64,000 nucleotides of DNA from Hyperoplus lanceolatus (Eukaryota; Chordata; Actinopteri; Uranoscopiformes; Ammodytidae): positions 7,187,001 through 7,251,000 of the forward strand of contig CM049402.1 of NCBI GenBank assembly GCA_026929865.2, in the 5' to 3' direction. Each line of letters opens with the position of its first letter. Within the stretch, counting starts at the first letter, position 1. The notes beneath the pieces were generated by a model that did no database searches, was not told the origin of the DNA, and was given only the letters and a program-made list of their open reading frames with translations. Shown in pieces: positions 36,069-51,424 of the stretch. A program made the position numbers and the translations under genes.

Positions 36069-37706
36069 TAAAAGAGCACAAATCAAAATTGACTTTCAAT
36101 TGCCGTTATCAATCACACATGAATTAAAGTGATTCATCGCTAATAGAGTGATACCATTACATATTAGGGTAAATTGTTTCAGTCCTCTCCACACCATACA
36201 TTATCTTCATTGTTCCTCAACGTTGGATTGCGGAGGTGTAACCTTGGCTAATTGATACGCTTTGGCGTTTGATTTCCTACCTATAATTCTCCTGTAAATT
36301 GGTGTGTTTGGTGTGTCTCCCATTTCCCTGAACAATGATTAATTCACTCTCATTGTGAGTGTCTGTCTGAAGAGTCCTTTATCAAGATCAGAGCTCTCTC
36401 CTCTCTCCCTCTCTTTCTGCCTGTCCCTTTAAACTACCCTTCCTTTGTAGCCCCTTCCACACTCTCTCTTCTTTCTTCTTCCATCTGTTTGCTGACATTT
36501 TTTTATGAAATCTTAGGGTAAAATGAATTGATTTTTCCTTTGTCCTGTATACAGAATTTGATGAAGTGGAATTTTTAGCAAGCAAATTGTCATTGTGTTT
36601 TCAGGGCTTTGTCAAACGATACCACTTGGGAGTTTTTGGTTTTGGTTACTGTTGTTGTTTCACTTTTTCCTTTTATTGAATAGGGACAGTCTAGATACAG
36701 GATGGAAACATAGAGAGACATCAACAAAGAACCTCAGCCAGAAATGAGCCAGTAATGTTGTGCTTTTATGCTGTGCATATAACTGTTAAGAGTATAAACA
36801 TATTCAAAGTCAAAATCCTTCAATGAAAGATGTTACTGTGTAAAAGTAGTAGCCACTTGCCAACAACATAAACAAGAAAATAAATATAAACTTCTACTTT
36901 CTGATTCATCAACCTGGGAATATCCGTTTTAGGTGAAGCAAATGCACTGCTTGATCTACTGTTGCTATTTGAAATTAGCAATTTTATAAAAAATTTAAAA
37001 CAGGAAATAGGTTTTTAATTTGAAATGTGATAAGTTAGATACCTGTTGAGTATGGGAGTAAAAGTACACTATTTACTCAAGTAAAGAACTCTTTGACCTC
37101 TTTTTGGCAGCGGAACAAGCTTCATAAAGTTGAACAGTTTCTTGATGACACATCTTGGGGCAACATATTTGCCTTCATTTTGAGAACTGTTTTTGTCCAA
37201 CGTAAGTCTGAAGAATGTAAATCCTATTTATGTATCTTTTAGCTGTGTTTTTGGCCTACACCGTCTCCTGATGCAATAGATCTGGCTGCTTGGCTGATAA
37301 ATGCTCCACTCTTTTCAGCAGCCTACTTATGCAATTTGGTGCTGCACCGCAGTCTGGTGATAATTCTCAGTGGGGTTTTCCTTTAAAATTATTAGACATC
37401 GTCATTTGACCCATGTGTGTAGTTTGAAGATGTAGATTATTTGCGGATTTACGATCTGTACTTCAATGAATGTACTTAGTTACTTAGGAAAGCCAAGAAA
37501 AATCTGGCTCACTCTTGATTGGTAAAGATTTCAGGATCTCTCAAGATGAAAGCTGGGATATATCGCTAAGTAGTCTACAGACGTCCGATCCAAGTTTAAA
37601 GCCAAATTGCATGAGTTTGACATTTGAACTTTATTTTAGTACTTAGAAGTTTGTGTACACTTTCATCAAAGTTCCTTTCCCCTCTAATCCTATTCCCTGG
37701 GCCAAG
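36069..37706. other. No gene recognised
   Basis: AT-rich sequence with a pyrimidine-rich stretch near 36390-36490. The segment at 37045-37090 (AGTAAAAGTACACTATTTACTCAAGTAAAG) looks like the edge of a common fish repeat. Confidence 0.45.
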
Positions 37707-37708
37707 TA

Positions 37709-39283
37709 CAGTGTCGTGCGAAAGTTTGTGAACCCCTTGAGCCTTTTGGAATTTTATTTATTTTAACCATTATTAACAATTTTTTTTCAATACCAGTATT
37801 TTTTATATGAAATAACAGATGTTTGTTTATCAATTCAACATTTTTCTTTTCCAGAAATCAATTGTTAAAATAGATAAAACAAATTATTTGACAAATGTTG
37901 TATGTGCAAAAGTTTGTGAACCCTAAGCTGCATTGCTTACATCGAGCAAGGTAAACACAATCAGGTGGGCCAAACTGATTGATGAAATAGACCAATGTAG
38001 TGAGAGATCTTTAGGGAAGAAATTGGGCGCCACTAGATAAAACAAAGATAAAACCAGGTCAGTTTAGGCTCCACCAAACTGAACCCATACAGGTCAGACA
38101 TGCTCAAAGGGGAAACCATCTCAGGAATAGAGTTTTGATGTTGCACATTTGTCTGGGGACAGCTATACATTCGTATAAAAAAGTTTGAGCTCCATCGGCC
38201 CAACATGAGGCAAATCATCTACAAATGGAGAGCCTTATGAGTGACTTAACATCTGCCTAGAAGTGGACTTCCTTCAAGATTTTTCAGGTAAAAGCCAACC
38301 CAAACATTACATCTGGAGATTTGCAGACCATTTGCCATCACCATTCTTCACTTGGGAGAAGGTTCTGTTGGTGGTAGGCAGAGTTGCGTTTTTGCCCAAA
38401 CATGGCGGTTTTGGTTATGACCAAACAGATCAATTTTGGACTTATCTGTCCACAGAATAAGACTTCAGGTATCTCCAGGTGCTCTCTGGCAAAGCTGTGA
38501 CAAGCAGTTTTGTTCTTTTTTGAGAGCAGAGGCTTCTTCAGCAACCCTCCCTTGAAAGCCATGTTGACTGAGTTTTGTTCTTATTGTGGAACCATGCACA
38601 TCTGTCCCAGATGTTGCAAGAGAGGTCTGCAAATCACTAGATGTAATGTGTGGGTTGGCTTTTAACTAAAAAAAATACTTTTCTTGTGGTGCTTGAAGAT
38701 ATTTTTGAAGGAACTCCACTTCTAGGCAGATGTTCAGTCACTCTTAAAGCTCTCCATTTGTAGATGATTTGCCTCACGGTGGACCGATGGAGCTCAAACT
38801 TTTTTTGAATTAATTTATAGCTGTCCCCAGACAAATGTGCAGCATCACAACTCTATTCCTGAGATCTTCTGAGATTTTTTACCCTTTTAGCATGTCTGAC
38901 CTGTATGGGTTCAGTTTGGTGGGCCTAAACTGACCTGGTTTTATCCGTGTTTTATCTAGTGGTGCCCAATTTCTTCCATAAAGATCTCTCATTACATTGG
39001 TCTATTTCATCAATCAATTTGGCCCACCTGATTGTGTTTACCTTGCTCGATTTAAGCAATGCAGCTCAGGGTTCACAAACTTTTGCACATACAACATTTG
39101 TCAGATAATTTGTTTTATCTATTTTAACAATTGATTTCTGGAAATGAAAAATGTTGAATTGATAAACAAACATCTGTTATTTCATATAAAAAATACTGGT
39201 ATTGAAAAAAATTAATTAATAATGGTTAACATAAATAAAATTCCAAAAGGCTCAAGGGGTTCACAAACTTTCGCACGACACTG
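37709..39283 (-). mobile_element. Tc1-like transposon turned into a large palindrome
   Basis: The ends are CAGTGTCGTGCGAAAGTTTG and its complement, each beside TA (37707-37708 and 39284-39285), the Tc1/mariner target site. The inverted repeat extends far beyond a normal terminal repeat: about 37709-38340 pairs with about 38630-39283, including the first part of the transposase. On the minus strand 38834-38637 encodes the helix-turn-helix start (ELHRSTVRQIIYKWRAL, LPRSGVPSKIS). The loop (38562-38338) encodes the middle (KPLLSKKNKTACHSFAREHLE). The catalytic end is replaced by the inverted copy of the beginning, so it is non-autonomous. Confidence 0.88.
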
Positions 39284-39285
39284 TA

Positions 39286-42200
39286 TTTCACCGTTTGAGG
39301 CACTTTGTTAAACAAAAAAGTGTTTTGCTGTGATGTTTTTGCCTTGCCCGGAGCTCAGCAGTGCTCCGCTGTGAGTAAACTGGCTTCTGTTATTGTATTT
39401 ATTAATGAAAAGCAGAGGACCTGAGGGAGACATACATGCACACTCACATGCCACAGGAACACAACCGTCCCAATGTTCTCATACATAATGGGTATCAAAA
39501 GAATAACTTTTTACTTATTATTGTTGAAACAGCGATTAGGCATCAATTAATTAGTATTTAGGCCTGGATGCTTATGTTATGCTCTGCTCATAGAATAATG
39601 AATTGTAATGTGATTTTATGACAGGGCTAAAAGAGTAAATTTACATATTTTATCAGCATTACACTTATATGAAAATAAAGTTTACTTTTAAACTGGTGTG
39701 CTGTTGGTTAACAGTGTAGTGATTATATTATCAATATTACAGAGTTGAAAGAGAATTAGTGTACATTCACCTTGTGGCCATTAAAACCATTCTAAATGAA
39801 TGCTAATGATGCTACATGAATGTGTAGATATGCAAATATATGCTAATGACTTTATAAGGTTATAATCTGAGTCCTTTATTAGTTAATAGTCATGTGCGTG
39901 AACATTACTGGCCAGTTGTTAGCGACGCAATTATTGAGTCTCGACATAAAGGGAAACTTTAGAGAATCTAAGGAATAAAAGATAAAGAGCATATACTGTA
40001 AGGTGCTATGCATAGTAGGAAGAGCCATACACAGTGCAAAGACATTACAAATGAAGGAAAATAGTATTATATATAATCATTTTTAAATGTTGTGTTTACA
40101 ACTTATTGTGCTGCCATACACACATGGTTTTTCTGCAACTCAGCAAACAAAATATAACCTTATAAAGTTATCATAAAAAAGTGTTCAATCAAACAGTGTT
40201 GCTGACAAAAAGTTGCTAACTTTGTCTATCTGCTGCTGTTTTGTTTCACTTCTATTTTACTTCAAATGTGAAAGTGAACGATAACAGTAGCAACGGGTGC
40301 TTGAAAACCAGAATGGTGGAAGGTAAACGGAAAATGAACTCTCTGTGAGTTCATCACTACAATAAGTGATCCGTTGCCAATGTGAAAATATGGAATATAG
40401 TAATATTGAATATAAACTGAACAATAAAAAATGTACTGAATAGCTAATACATACATGGTATGTAAAAATCTATATAAATAAATACATATTTATTAAAACA
40501 TCATACTCCATATAGAGAGCTTCTTTGGCTCTTCCTATTGTGTGTGAGTTTAAAAAGTGACAGTGAAAAGTGTGTCACTGGAAATAATTCCTACGATATG
40601 TGAATCAGAATATGCTCTGAGCCATTATTGCGTGCTTTGCTTGCAGATCCATCATGGGCAGAGAAATGTATACACTTCTTCCAGGAATCAAATTGCTGGG
40701 AAACCCACAGCGGGTACGGCCATAGAGAGATAATTTAGACCGTCTTCTTGTAGGGACTTTTGTATATCTTGGATGTGCTGTGTGAAGCCGAGTCCAAAAA
40801 AGAAGGAGAAATATGAGTGAGATGCATGTTTATATGAGCCTTTATATGTGCCAGGGATGATGGCCCCTCTCTCCCTTCCCTGGGTGCTGTTCCTGTGTAC
40901 TGGGCGATGCTGTGAGGCTGCCACGTCTGAAATCTCAACCTCAGCCAGCTTCAATAAACACTCACTACCTGTTATCAAAACCCCTGAGTAAGACCAAAGG
41001 CATGATCAAATCAAGAGCCACATCTGAGGTGAACCCACGTGTAATCTAATCCTTCAGACTCTCTCTCTCTCTCTCTCTCTCTGCCACTCTTTCCTTTATG
41101 GCTCACATTTGTGGTCATTTTCCCCGCTCATAATTTGTCCTGGTTTGGAATGGGAACAAGTATTTTTTGCAGCGTCACCCCCACGATCTGACTTAGCTGC
41201 AGAGGTGTAATAAATACATGTACTCAAGTACTGTACTTAAATACAAGTTGGAGGCACTTTACTTGAACCTTTTCTCTTTGTGCTGCTTCCTGCTTCTAGT
41301 CCACTTCACTGGGAAATATTAAACCTTTTACTCCTCTTCTTTTAACTGATTACTTAAGTTACTAATTCATTTATTAATTAAGAATTATTGCACACAAAAC
41401 ATATTCTTTCTGAAGTATGGTTTTCAAGTACGCTTTACACCACTAAATCCTCAACAGTACCGTGTCGTGACAGCCTTAACACTCTCATATTCAGAGGCTT
41501 TTCAATTTGTAAGTGAGGACCCAGTGACCATAAGACCATTTCACATACTGCCATCCGTGCACTTTTGCCCCAACATGCTCTGTCTCCTTCAATCACACTC
41601 TTCCTCCTCTCAGACCCACCACCGTTTCCTAGAACAGTCATTGCTGGGAAGAATTATATACCCATTTGCTTGGGTCAGTGTTCATACTGTTTTTCCCCAT
41701 CTCTTATCGGGTGAATTCACCTGTACTCAACAAGATGAATGACTTGATGGCTCTCACTGGCGAAATAACTGTAGTTAAACAATATGATCAGCCCTCACCC
41801 ACCCCCCACATAGCTCCAATATAATGGACACGCTCAAAAAAGGGAGAGAAAAAAAGAGAATGGGTGATGTGAAAAGGCCAAACGTTGAGAGTAATTGCTG
41901 TTATGTTCAACCAGAGAGAAACAACTTACTAAGAGGGTTGTCTGTCTGCAGCATGCCATGAGAGCCACATATCAAATTGCCCTGGCTGAAGTGGCTGCAG
42001 GTTCAATTCTCCCTGAAATTAACTAAAACATTTAAAAGCATTTGATGCAGTGGTGCTATTTTTGATCCTCTTTCTGACAAAACGCTCTCAACACAAAGAT
42101 CATGTATTAATGCTGCTGTAGCTTAGCCAGACACCTTCACACGTCAGTGGCTTTTAAAAGGAGGCAAGGGACATCGGTTTGAGACATGTGTATATACTCT

Positions 42201-45200
42201 GATACCCAGACATCATGTAATGTGGAGTCAGTGAACAGCACTCTCATGTCTGTACGATCCTGGCTCAAATGTGATGGTTTAAACCAAAGGGCTACCGGAG
42301 GGACATTGGATGGAAAATAATTAACCGTGGTGACTCCAGCTTTTTCCATCTCAAACCTTTTGTAATGGGTCTGTGTTCCACACCCAAGTTTTTTTTTTTC
42401 GTAACCTATTTTTGGTTGTGAAGTTTAGAACTAATACATTTTTCTCAGTGGGTGTTAAACATATATTTTCTTCATAAATAATAACTCTTGTCTCTAGGGC
42501 TAACATAATACACTGTTTTCCATACTATGTTAATATTCTGCAGTGGTTCTGAATCACATAAAATTCAACAAAATGAAAGAGTTGTTTCATTTTGCCATTG
42601 ATACTATTTCTCACTTCACTGAGAACTATAAGGAATGGATGACTTCGCCATACATTGATTTAACACTGAGCATGCAGGGAAGTCACATATGGCATATGGC
42701 GGGTTTAAAACAAATTTACAATTTAGCCATGACCAATTTAGCCTTGTTCAATTTGACTTACTGCGCTCATTTGTGCACATGATGCCATTTAACAATTCAT
42801 TGCAAGGTCACAGGTGACATTTTAAATGCATGCTAGTTACTTCCATACAACATAACATGCTTGTTTTGCTTAACCTATTGGATCTAATATATTCTGGTGA
42901 CACCGCAACCTCACAGCTGATGTTTTACACAAAATGTTTACCATGTTCACCACCTTAGTTTAGCATGCCAACAATTTCTTATTAGCAAAAAGCGCTTGTA
43001 AAGAATGTTTTACTAATCCATCAGGTAGATGATTAGGTTTTACACTATTCAAATGAAAACTTTGATCTATTAATGGTGCTAGGGGAGATGTCTGGGGATC
43101 ACCAAAGGCATTAGTATTCATCATCTGTGGCCCATGTATGTATGTACAAAATTATATATAATTAAACCTATCACATACTTCTAGTCTAGCCCAAGTGGTG
43201 GACCCAAAAATAGAATCTTCTTCGGATGGAAAAATCCCCAGTTATTTAAAAAAGGTCAAAGATCAAGTAAAAAGTGTCGTACTACTGTAGTCTCTTGGAA
43301 AAACCCAAAGAGGGGGCTCGGCAGCCAGTGCATGGAAGATTTACAACCAGTAATCCATCCTGTGAGGAAGCAAAGGTGCACGCTATCAGTATGACAACAT
43401 GGCATGGTGGGCCAGCATGAGGTTAAAGGCCCAGGGATAAAGCCATTGGTAATCAAGCCATGGGAAATGAACCTTTCTTAACAGGTTTTTAGTCATTGTG
43501 AAGTCATCCCTTCGACTCCAATCAATAAAATAACTCCTCTAAAGACAGGAGCGTCTGGGATACACAAGGCAAGTTCAAGGCCTGGATAAAACATCACCTG
43601 GTGTTGGGATTTATGTTGCTGTGAGTGCAAAACAAGTCAGACAATAACTACTGACTTTAGTATGATAGGGTCCTCTCTAGCATTTTGATTGAATAATAAA
43701 ATACTGTAGGGTGCATTGCATTGTTGAGGAAGTAGCGGTTAGAAAATAATCAACAAGCTATTCACCAGTACTCACGTTGATGTCATGATATACATGCAAA
43801 GTGGCCAGTCACAACTTCCTTGAAGTTTAATACAGCAAGTGAAGAGACCATCTGCTGTGTAGTAGACAAGCTTACGGTACGGTGTCTATGTGATGAAAGT
43901 AAGCTTTGGTGTGCAGTATGTTATTTGCCGCAGTCTGGTCTGTTGGCCACAGGGGGCAGTAATTAGCCCACTACACACTTTTAAAAAATTAAGAAAAGCC
44001 ACACAGAATTGAGATTCTGCGACACTGGAAGCATTTTCAAAATGAGAATTCTTGGTTTGAGAAGATAAAAAACAAAAGATTCAATGATTGGGAACTTTCT
44101 GTCCTCCAATACAGAGTGTTGCACACTTGCTCCACTAAGCTCTTCATTGGGAACCATGGGGCCACCATTACTTTAAGACTAAGACTTGATTTTTTGCACA
44201 AACCTTGGTTGCCACCTCTTACTCTGTTGGTGAGGCTCATTCTAGTATACTTAAATTACATCTTGCCTTGCAAAGACAGTGGTTATTTATAGACGAGTCA
44301 CCAGCTAAATTAACCACCCAATACAATTGAAAATGTGGATTTATTACAGGTACCATCCCATGATTCATAAAGCCTGAGGTTCTCAATGAGGCACTTTTCA
44401 AACTATAGAGATTTATCGCTGCTATGCCCTGAAAGCCTGTTTCCTAACCACAATGGCCATAATTCATTACTCCTATATGACGCGGCGCATCTGTGTGTCG
44501 GAGTATCAGTGCTCCTCTGATTTGCAGTGTGTCTGTGGCAACACAGGCCGAGAAGGGGGAGTATGTTTGAAATGTATAGCCCAGATGCACGGATGGAAGT
44601 AGAGCATTCCAACTATGACATTAGCTCATGCAAGTGGGTTGTTGTAAAATTTGTGTGTCATGTCATTCTTTTTATGTTTAATCTTACTGACTGTTTTATT
44701 GTAGGACGGTTACATAATTTAAAACTAAAGTGCATTACTTCTGTCGCCCTCATGAGGAATTCTGAGTAATTACAATTACAACAACATTTTCATCACATAA
44801 ACTGTTCATACAAGTTTTTTCTTAGAAGTAGAATTGACAAGTGAAACACTTCTTGATCTTTCTTGGGATTTGTATCCTGTACCAGTGTCAGGGTGCAACA
44901 GTTTGTAAACGCTGCCATTCTAAGAAATACAGAGAAAGTTTTGAGGAGCTGATAGATCATTCAACATCTGTGTCAGCTCATGTGGCCATGGCTTGAATGT
45001 AAACAAGTTACGCACTATAGCTTTAAGGGTTGGATTTGATGAACATATAGTCACATTTAATGAAGAAAGTTCAGGACATTGTTTTGTTTTAAATTTAAAA
45101 AAGAGTTTCTGCACTGATTGTCCCTTTGACCTTGGAAAAGTGCCCCAAACCTCCCAACTGTCAGTTTGCAAAGACTTTTCTGCTGACAATCTCGGCCCCT

Positions 45201-45351
45201 TAACGCCCTCCATCTCCTTCCCTTCATCTCATTATCTCTCCAAATATCATAACTTATTCAGAAGCCCTTAAAAGGCAGACTTTACCCTGACACAGCAATA
45301 TCCACCAGTACTCTGCCAGTTCATTAAAAAACCTCATCTAACATGCACAAG

Positions 45352-45355
<4 letters not shown>
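39286..45355. other. Gene-free stretch with minor repeats
   Basis: No coding pattern found. A (CT)n run lies at 41060-41082. The segment at about 41205-41260 (ATACATGTACTCAAGTACTGTACTTAAATAC) matches the start of a widespread fish hAT-like repeat, without a clear second end. The rest is plain AT-rich sequence. Confidence 0.45.

Positions 45356-45446
<91 letters not shown>
45356..45446. repeat. (AC)n microsatellite, about 90 bp
   Basis: Pure AC repeat. A shorter TG repeat lies at 45972-45996. Confidence 0.97.
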
Positions 45447-45450
<4 letters not shown>

Positions 45451-48390
45451 CGAATTCAGATTTCTCAGAAGCATTGCCCGGTGGTGCTAACAAGTTTCTC
45501 TAAGCTGCCATATATTTGAGTTTTATCGGGGTGCAGGTTCTAGATGTTGTCCCCTCTGAAAGTCCTTTGAACACACACACACAACAAAAAAATGCAGCCT
45601 GGCTCTCAGCCGAAAGTGGAATTGACTACATTTGGAAAGCCTATGCTGTCCACAACCTGTGTAGCTTTGGTCTGTTACAGGAAGAACTGGAATGGCTGCA
45701 GACCTGTGAAATCTTTACATTATGTCATCAACTGTCACATATACCCTGATAATTTTCCCTTCTGGCATCCATGCAGCGTTCAATTACCCGCACCTGGTCG
45801 CCATGTTGGGCGAATGTTTTTGATGAAAATCACTTGCCAAGAAAGAATGCCTTTCAATAGTCCCCTCAGTAGAATAGCTTAAGGCTTTATTAGGGACCAT
45901 ACGCCTGTCTGACAACACACCCCTGATGTTGTGTTAAAATCCCATATGCAGCTGTGTGTTACTCCGAGTGTCTGTGTGTGTGTGTGTGTGTGTGTACGTA
46001 CGCTGTTGGTTAAACGGCCCCTCTTCAGCTTTATTACCTGGCCATGAATCATGAGCCTTCATTACAGCCTGCTCATTGTGCTCTGAAGGTTAAGCAAACC
46101 AATTAGAGTTCCCCACACGCCGTTGGGGTTCTCAGCAACAACCACATCCCCACGTCTTGCATTTTAAATAGGCAGACCATTTTTTTAAATAGGGGGCCGG
46201 GATTAAAGAAATAAAAAAGGAAGCGGGAGCTATAAGTAATGGGGATGTTTAGTTTAGGAGGCTTGGGATTGGGTTGACGGTTTGTGCAGTGTGCGAGACG
46301 AGACAGGGAAAAGAAAACAGAAGAAAAGAAGAGAGAGGGAGGGAGAGATGGAGAAAGAGAGGGGAGGAAATAGACTATAAAAGGAAGCGAAAGAGAAAGA
46401 AAGAAGCCCTATTAGAAGAAATGACACCGTCACGGTTCAGTGAGCGCCTACACTGGGCGGCGGTACTAGCCCCAGTGCTTAATGCTCCCGGGCTGTCAGC
46501 GCCCACAGTCAGCAGCACTGCCTGGCTGCACTCCCAGGGGAAAGCTGTGTTGGTCTACTATGCTCTCCATTAACTCTGCCGCTTATTAGAATAGATACCA
46601 GGGAAAAAGGGACTCAGCCAACCAAAGAGCAGATCCGATAGAGTGCAAACGTGGCATACAATAATCACAACGCGGAGAGTGTAATTCTGAGAGTTTCCTC
46701 GACAAGCCCGATTTATGGTTCAGATACGGCAGCGGAAGCAGCGCCGCAACACAATTATTTTATTACACTTCCGTTTGAAAGCCTGGAGATTTCTGGTCCA
46801 AAAAGTTGACAAAACCGTGTCTGTTTGTGATTGTATATTTTGCTTATACAAGCATCGTTAACGGCCATTATCTCATCAATAGTTATTTTTCCAATACTCT
46901 GAACAAGAAATCTCAACTTTTAAAGGACTTACATCAACCAAACTTTTCCAAAGTCATTCTTAGCACTATTCTGAAGGGTATTACAGAAGGATTTGTTAAT
47001 TCAGACATTTCTAAAAAAAAAAAATAATACAAAAAAATAATAGCTTGAATGTATGTAATCAACTGGCAAAGTGGCATGATTATATCTATAAGTTAAAATG
47101 TTGACAGTATTCACCTGTCTGACCTTAATTGTCTTGCATTCATTTTCTTTGGGTAAATGAACAGTTAGGATGTGTCTGTAAGGATGTAAAAGTTTTTGGC
47201 GCTGTGCGTTGAGACTGTTAAATCCCCACTGATCTCTCTCACATTCTTTGGGGATGCAGGTACACTGAAAGAACTGTCAAAGGAAGTTTGGAGAAATCAT
47301 ATAGCTGTCTCATCCACACACCCCAAGCGGATAAAGGTGGCGGAAATTGTTTTCCCTTCAGAACTGTACAAAGAAAGGTCATTGCGTTGTGATGAGGGGA
47401 AGTGTTTCATAGTGTACAGTGCACTGTATGTGGATGTGTTTTTTTTGCCTCCTTGTCTTGGAGGATGAAACATTTACATCACTGTTGACCTTCTCCTTAG
47501 TTTGTAGATATTTTAAATAGGACGGAAATAGACTTATTTTTGTGCACGACTTATTTTTGTGTCCCTCTGTCACCTCAGCAACACAGGGGGAGAGGGAGAG
47601 AGAGACATTGAGCCATCTAGGAGATATGAACATGTGAGGCTGAGGAAAAGGCTGACGCTGGCGCACTAATTTGCCATACTTAACATTTCAGAGGGAATAG
47701 TAGAATCAGCTAGGAAACAAAACGGCTGGATCAGCACTGACTGACAGAAGCAAGGACTAATGCTCAGTGAAAAAGAAGAAAAAAACAACCTCCTCCTCTT
47801 CCTCCTTCTGCTTGTTCCTTCCAGCTCAACTCGGCTAGAACAGCATGTTAAAGATGAAGGGCTGTCAGGCTTTCATTGTGTCTGTCTACTTTTCTCAGTG
47901 GTGGCACAGAGATTTCAAATTTCCAAACGTTTGTTGTAAGAAAAAAATTATTTGAAATTAAATTGACTAATTTTTTCTTCTGTGGCCAGGAAAAGGTATA
48001 GCCCATTTATCAGTGGAGAAAAGTACAATTGATTGAGTATTTCCACCGTGGTACTTCAGATTTTGTTTAAAGCGCCCCAAAATCGGTTGTGTTTTTGCAA
48101 CACCACCCCCTGTTGTCGTAAAGATATTTGCTAGCACAAGCCTGCGTAGTTTATGAATCGAGTGAAAGAAAGACGGCAAAGCACATGGCAACTAGCTAAT
48201 GTATTTACAGTATATCTGTCTGATTAATAATGGCAATATGACAATGGTGAATAAACTTCAACTTTGATTTAGTACTGTGCAGTACTGTTCTTCTTCCGGC
48301 TGGGAATTCAGCATTAATGTGTCTTTTAGAGGTAATTCATAATCATTAGAGGACAAATGTTTCATAAACATTTAAAGGTTTAGTGAAGAG
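45447..48390. other. No gene recognised; a purine-rich stretch
   Basis: A GA-rich strand runs at 46300-46420. The block at 46020-46125 is balanced in composition and rich in homeobox-like ATTA/TAAT words. Part of the repeat shared with 30340 lies at 48050-48340. The short frames have no domain. Confidence 0.45.
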
Positions 48391-48610
48391 GGCAAGGCAA
48401 GTTTATTTATATGGCACATTTCAGACACAAGGCCATTCAGAGTGCTTTACAAGGGCACAACACTACATTAAAAAAAGACAGGAGAAAATATTGAAAACAT
48501 TTCAGAGAAAATAAAATCAAGGAGCAAAAACAGGCAGAAAAAAATCTTAACAGTGAAAAGAAAGTGCATTCAAAAGACAGGTTTAAATAAATGATCTCAA
48601 TACTTTTCTC
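48391..48610 (-). mobile_element. LINE 3'-tail fragment
   Basis: AGGGCAAGGCAAGTTTATTTATAT and GACACAAGGCCATTCAGAGTGCTTTACA match the 3' UTR of the L2-like LINE at 2609-2800, in the same orientation. Only the tail is present. Confidence 0.75.
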
Positions 48611-48854
48611 ACAACTCACCCAAACAAGAAATGTAAAAGGTTGTTTCTTCCCGAGATGTCTGTTTTCATTGTATTCTTCAACACACGTGTATTATACCCT
48701 ATCATGTTGTGCTCTTTCTTAATTGCAACCAAAATGACTCTTCTGACACCAAAAACACATATCCCACTATTTTTTTTAACCTCAAGTGTTTAAATATCTG
48801 TGCAGCTTATTTTGCAGATGTACATAACAGTGGTTGAAAATGCCAACTCTGTTA

Positions 48855-48894
48855 ACCTGTGTGTGTGTGTGTGTGTGCGTGTGCGTGTGTGTGC

Positions 48895-48930
<36 letters not shown>
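48855..48930. repeat. (TG)n microsatellite with CG interruptions
   Basis: TG repeat of about 70 bp with GTGCG interruptions. Confidence 0.9.
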
Positions 48931-48931
<1 letters not shown>

Positions 48932-49227
48932 GTGGTTTCATGAGCTGCTGGCTTTGCATTTAGACATTCCGTTCGTCCCCTCCTTCAGTCACATTTGGTG
49001 GAGGCCGAGCGGGGCTCAGAGGGTCCGGTGCCGCTGCCCCGTCAGCTTAACCCGCTTTAGTAAAAACGCTGCTATCATCATCAGAGAGGGGAAAAGAGCC
49101 TGGTCGTGCTGAGCCCCAGCTTCCCATTCACAAACCCCTCTGAAAGCCCCACTCACTCACCACAACCTGATAACTGCTCCAGGTGTCTGGATGCCGTCCA
49201 AAAAGCTGCCTATATTCCTCACTCTGT

Positions 49228-50242
<1,015 letters not shown>

Positions 50243-51424
50243 AGTTAAGTTGGAAACCACAAGTTAGCCATCTTAGGGCAAAATAGCCAGGAGTATACTT
50301 TGGAAAGCACAACATTTTTTCAATCAAAAGGCTTTACTTATATTATACTGGAGTTTGGTTTCCCCACATCTGCATTACTGTGCTGAAGTGTGGGGAAACA
50401 CCCCTTGGAGATTCTTCAAAAAAAAGCAATAAGAATTATATACCAAGCCAATTACAGGGCACACACTAATAACTTCTTTATTGAAGGTAGAATTCTGATG
50501 TGGTAAATTACCACACCGTTCAAATGATTTACAAGGCTTCAAAAAAAAAGCCTTTCTATTAGTTTACAAGTAATGTTTGAAGAAAGAGGAGTTTTGCATG
50601 ATTTAAGAAGAAAAAGAAAATTCACTGAGAAAAATATACGGACCACACTTAAATCATTTTCGATTTCTGTAAAGGGTATTCAATTATGGAATGAACTTGA
50701 TGAAGATGTCACAGGGAGTTGCAGTTTGCGCAATTTCAAAAAAAAATTATGTTTCAAAAATTATGGAAAATTACAGACTGAAAGCTGATCACAATGGGCT
50801 TACTAATAAGGTGAGCACAAGGTGAATGTCACTATCATAACATTATTGTAACGAATAATAGAGGTCAGCAGACAGACTTGTATGGGTTTGAATACTTTTG
50901 CAGATGTGTTTAGACTACCAGATAAGAAATTGAAAAGGCCACAATACAAGGGCAAAACAAACTCTGCATTGTCACAGAAAATCAGAACTCAGCAGAACTG
51001 ATCTTAAAAGCTGAAGCAAGTAGATAGATCATGGAACTGCTAAGTTGGTCTCTAAATGCCATTGACCGCGTGTTTTCAACCGTTAAAATGGAAAGCACGT
51101 GACAGTTGTGCAAGGTCAATGAATAATGAGAATGAAAATGTACTGTGTATTGGACTGCAGCTGCTTATCAAAAAAAAAATTGCAAAATCATAAAAAAACA
51201 ACAAAAAACAACAACAACAAAATTGTGTTTTTTATTTTTTATGTTTCTGTAACTGCGTATCTGTGTATCTGAATCCGAATCTGCTGAAAATGGGGACGGG
51301 ACCTGATAAGCCTTTGGCTTCTTCCGTCACCCTTCGGACAACACAAAGTATGATGTATGATGTGAAAGAGAAAATTGTGTATTGTGTGGAATTGTCCTAA
51401 ATAATGATAAATAAATAAATAAAT
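50243..51424 (+). mobile_element. LINE 3' end, copy 2
   Basis: This is closely similar to 4271-5428 over almost its full length. It includes the reverse-transcriptase tail (WNELDEDVTGSCSLRNFKKK in the frame 50573-50788), the CCTGATAAGCCTTTGGCTTC block and the ATAAATAA tail. It has a 120-bp stretch (about 51018-51140) absent from copy 1 and lacks the AT/GT microsatellite of copy 1. It is 5'-truncated and dead. Confidence 0.75.
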
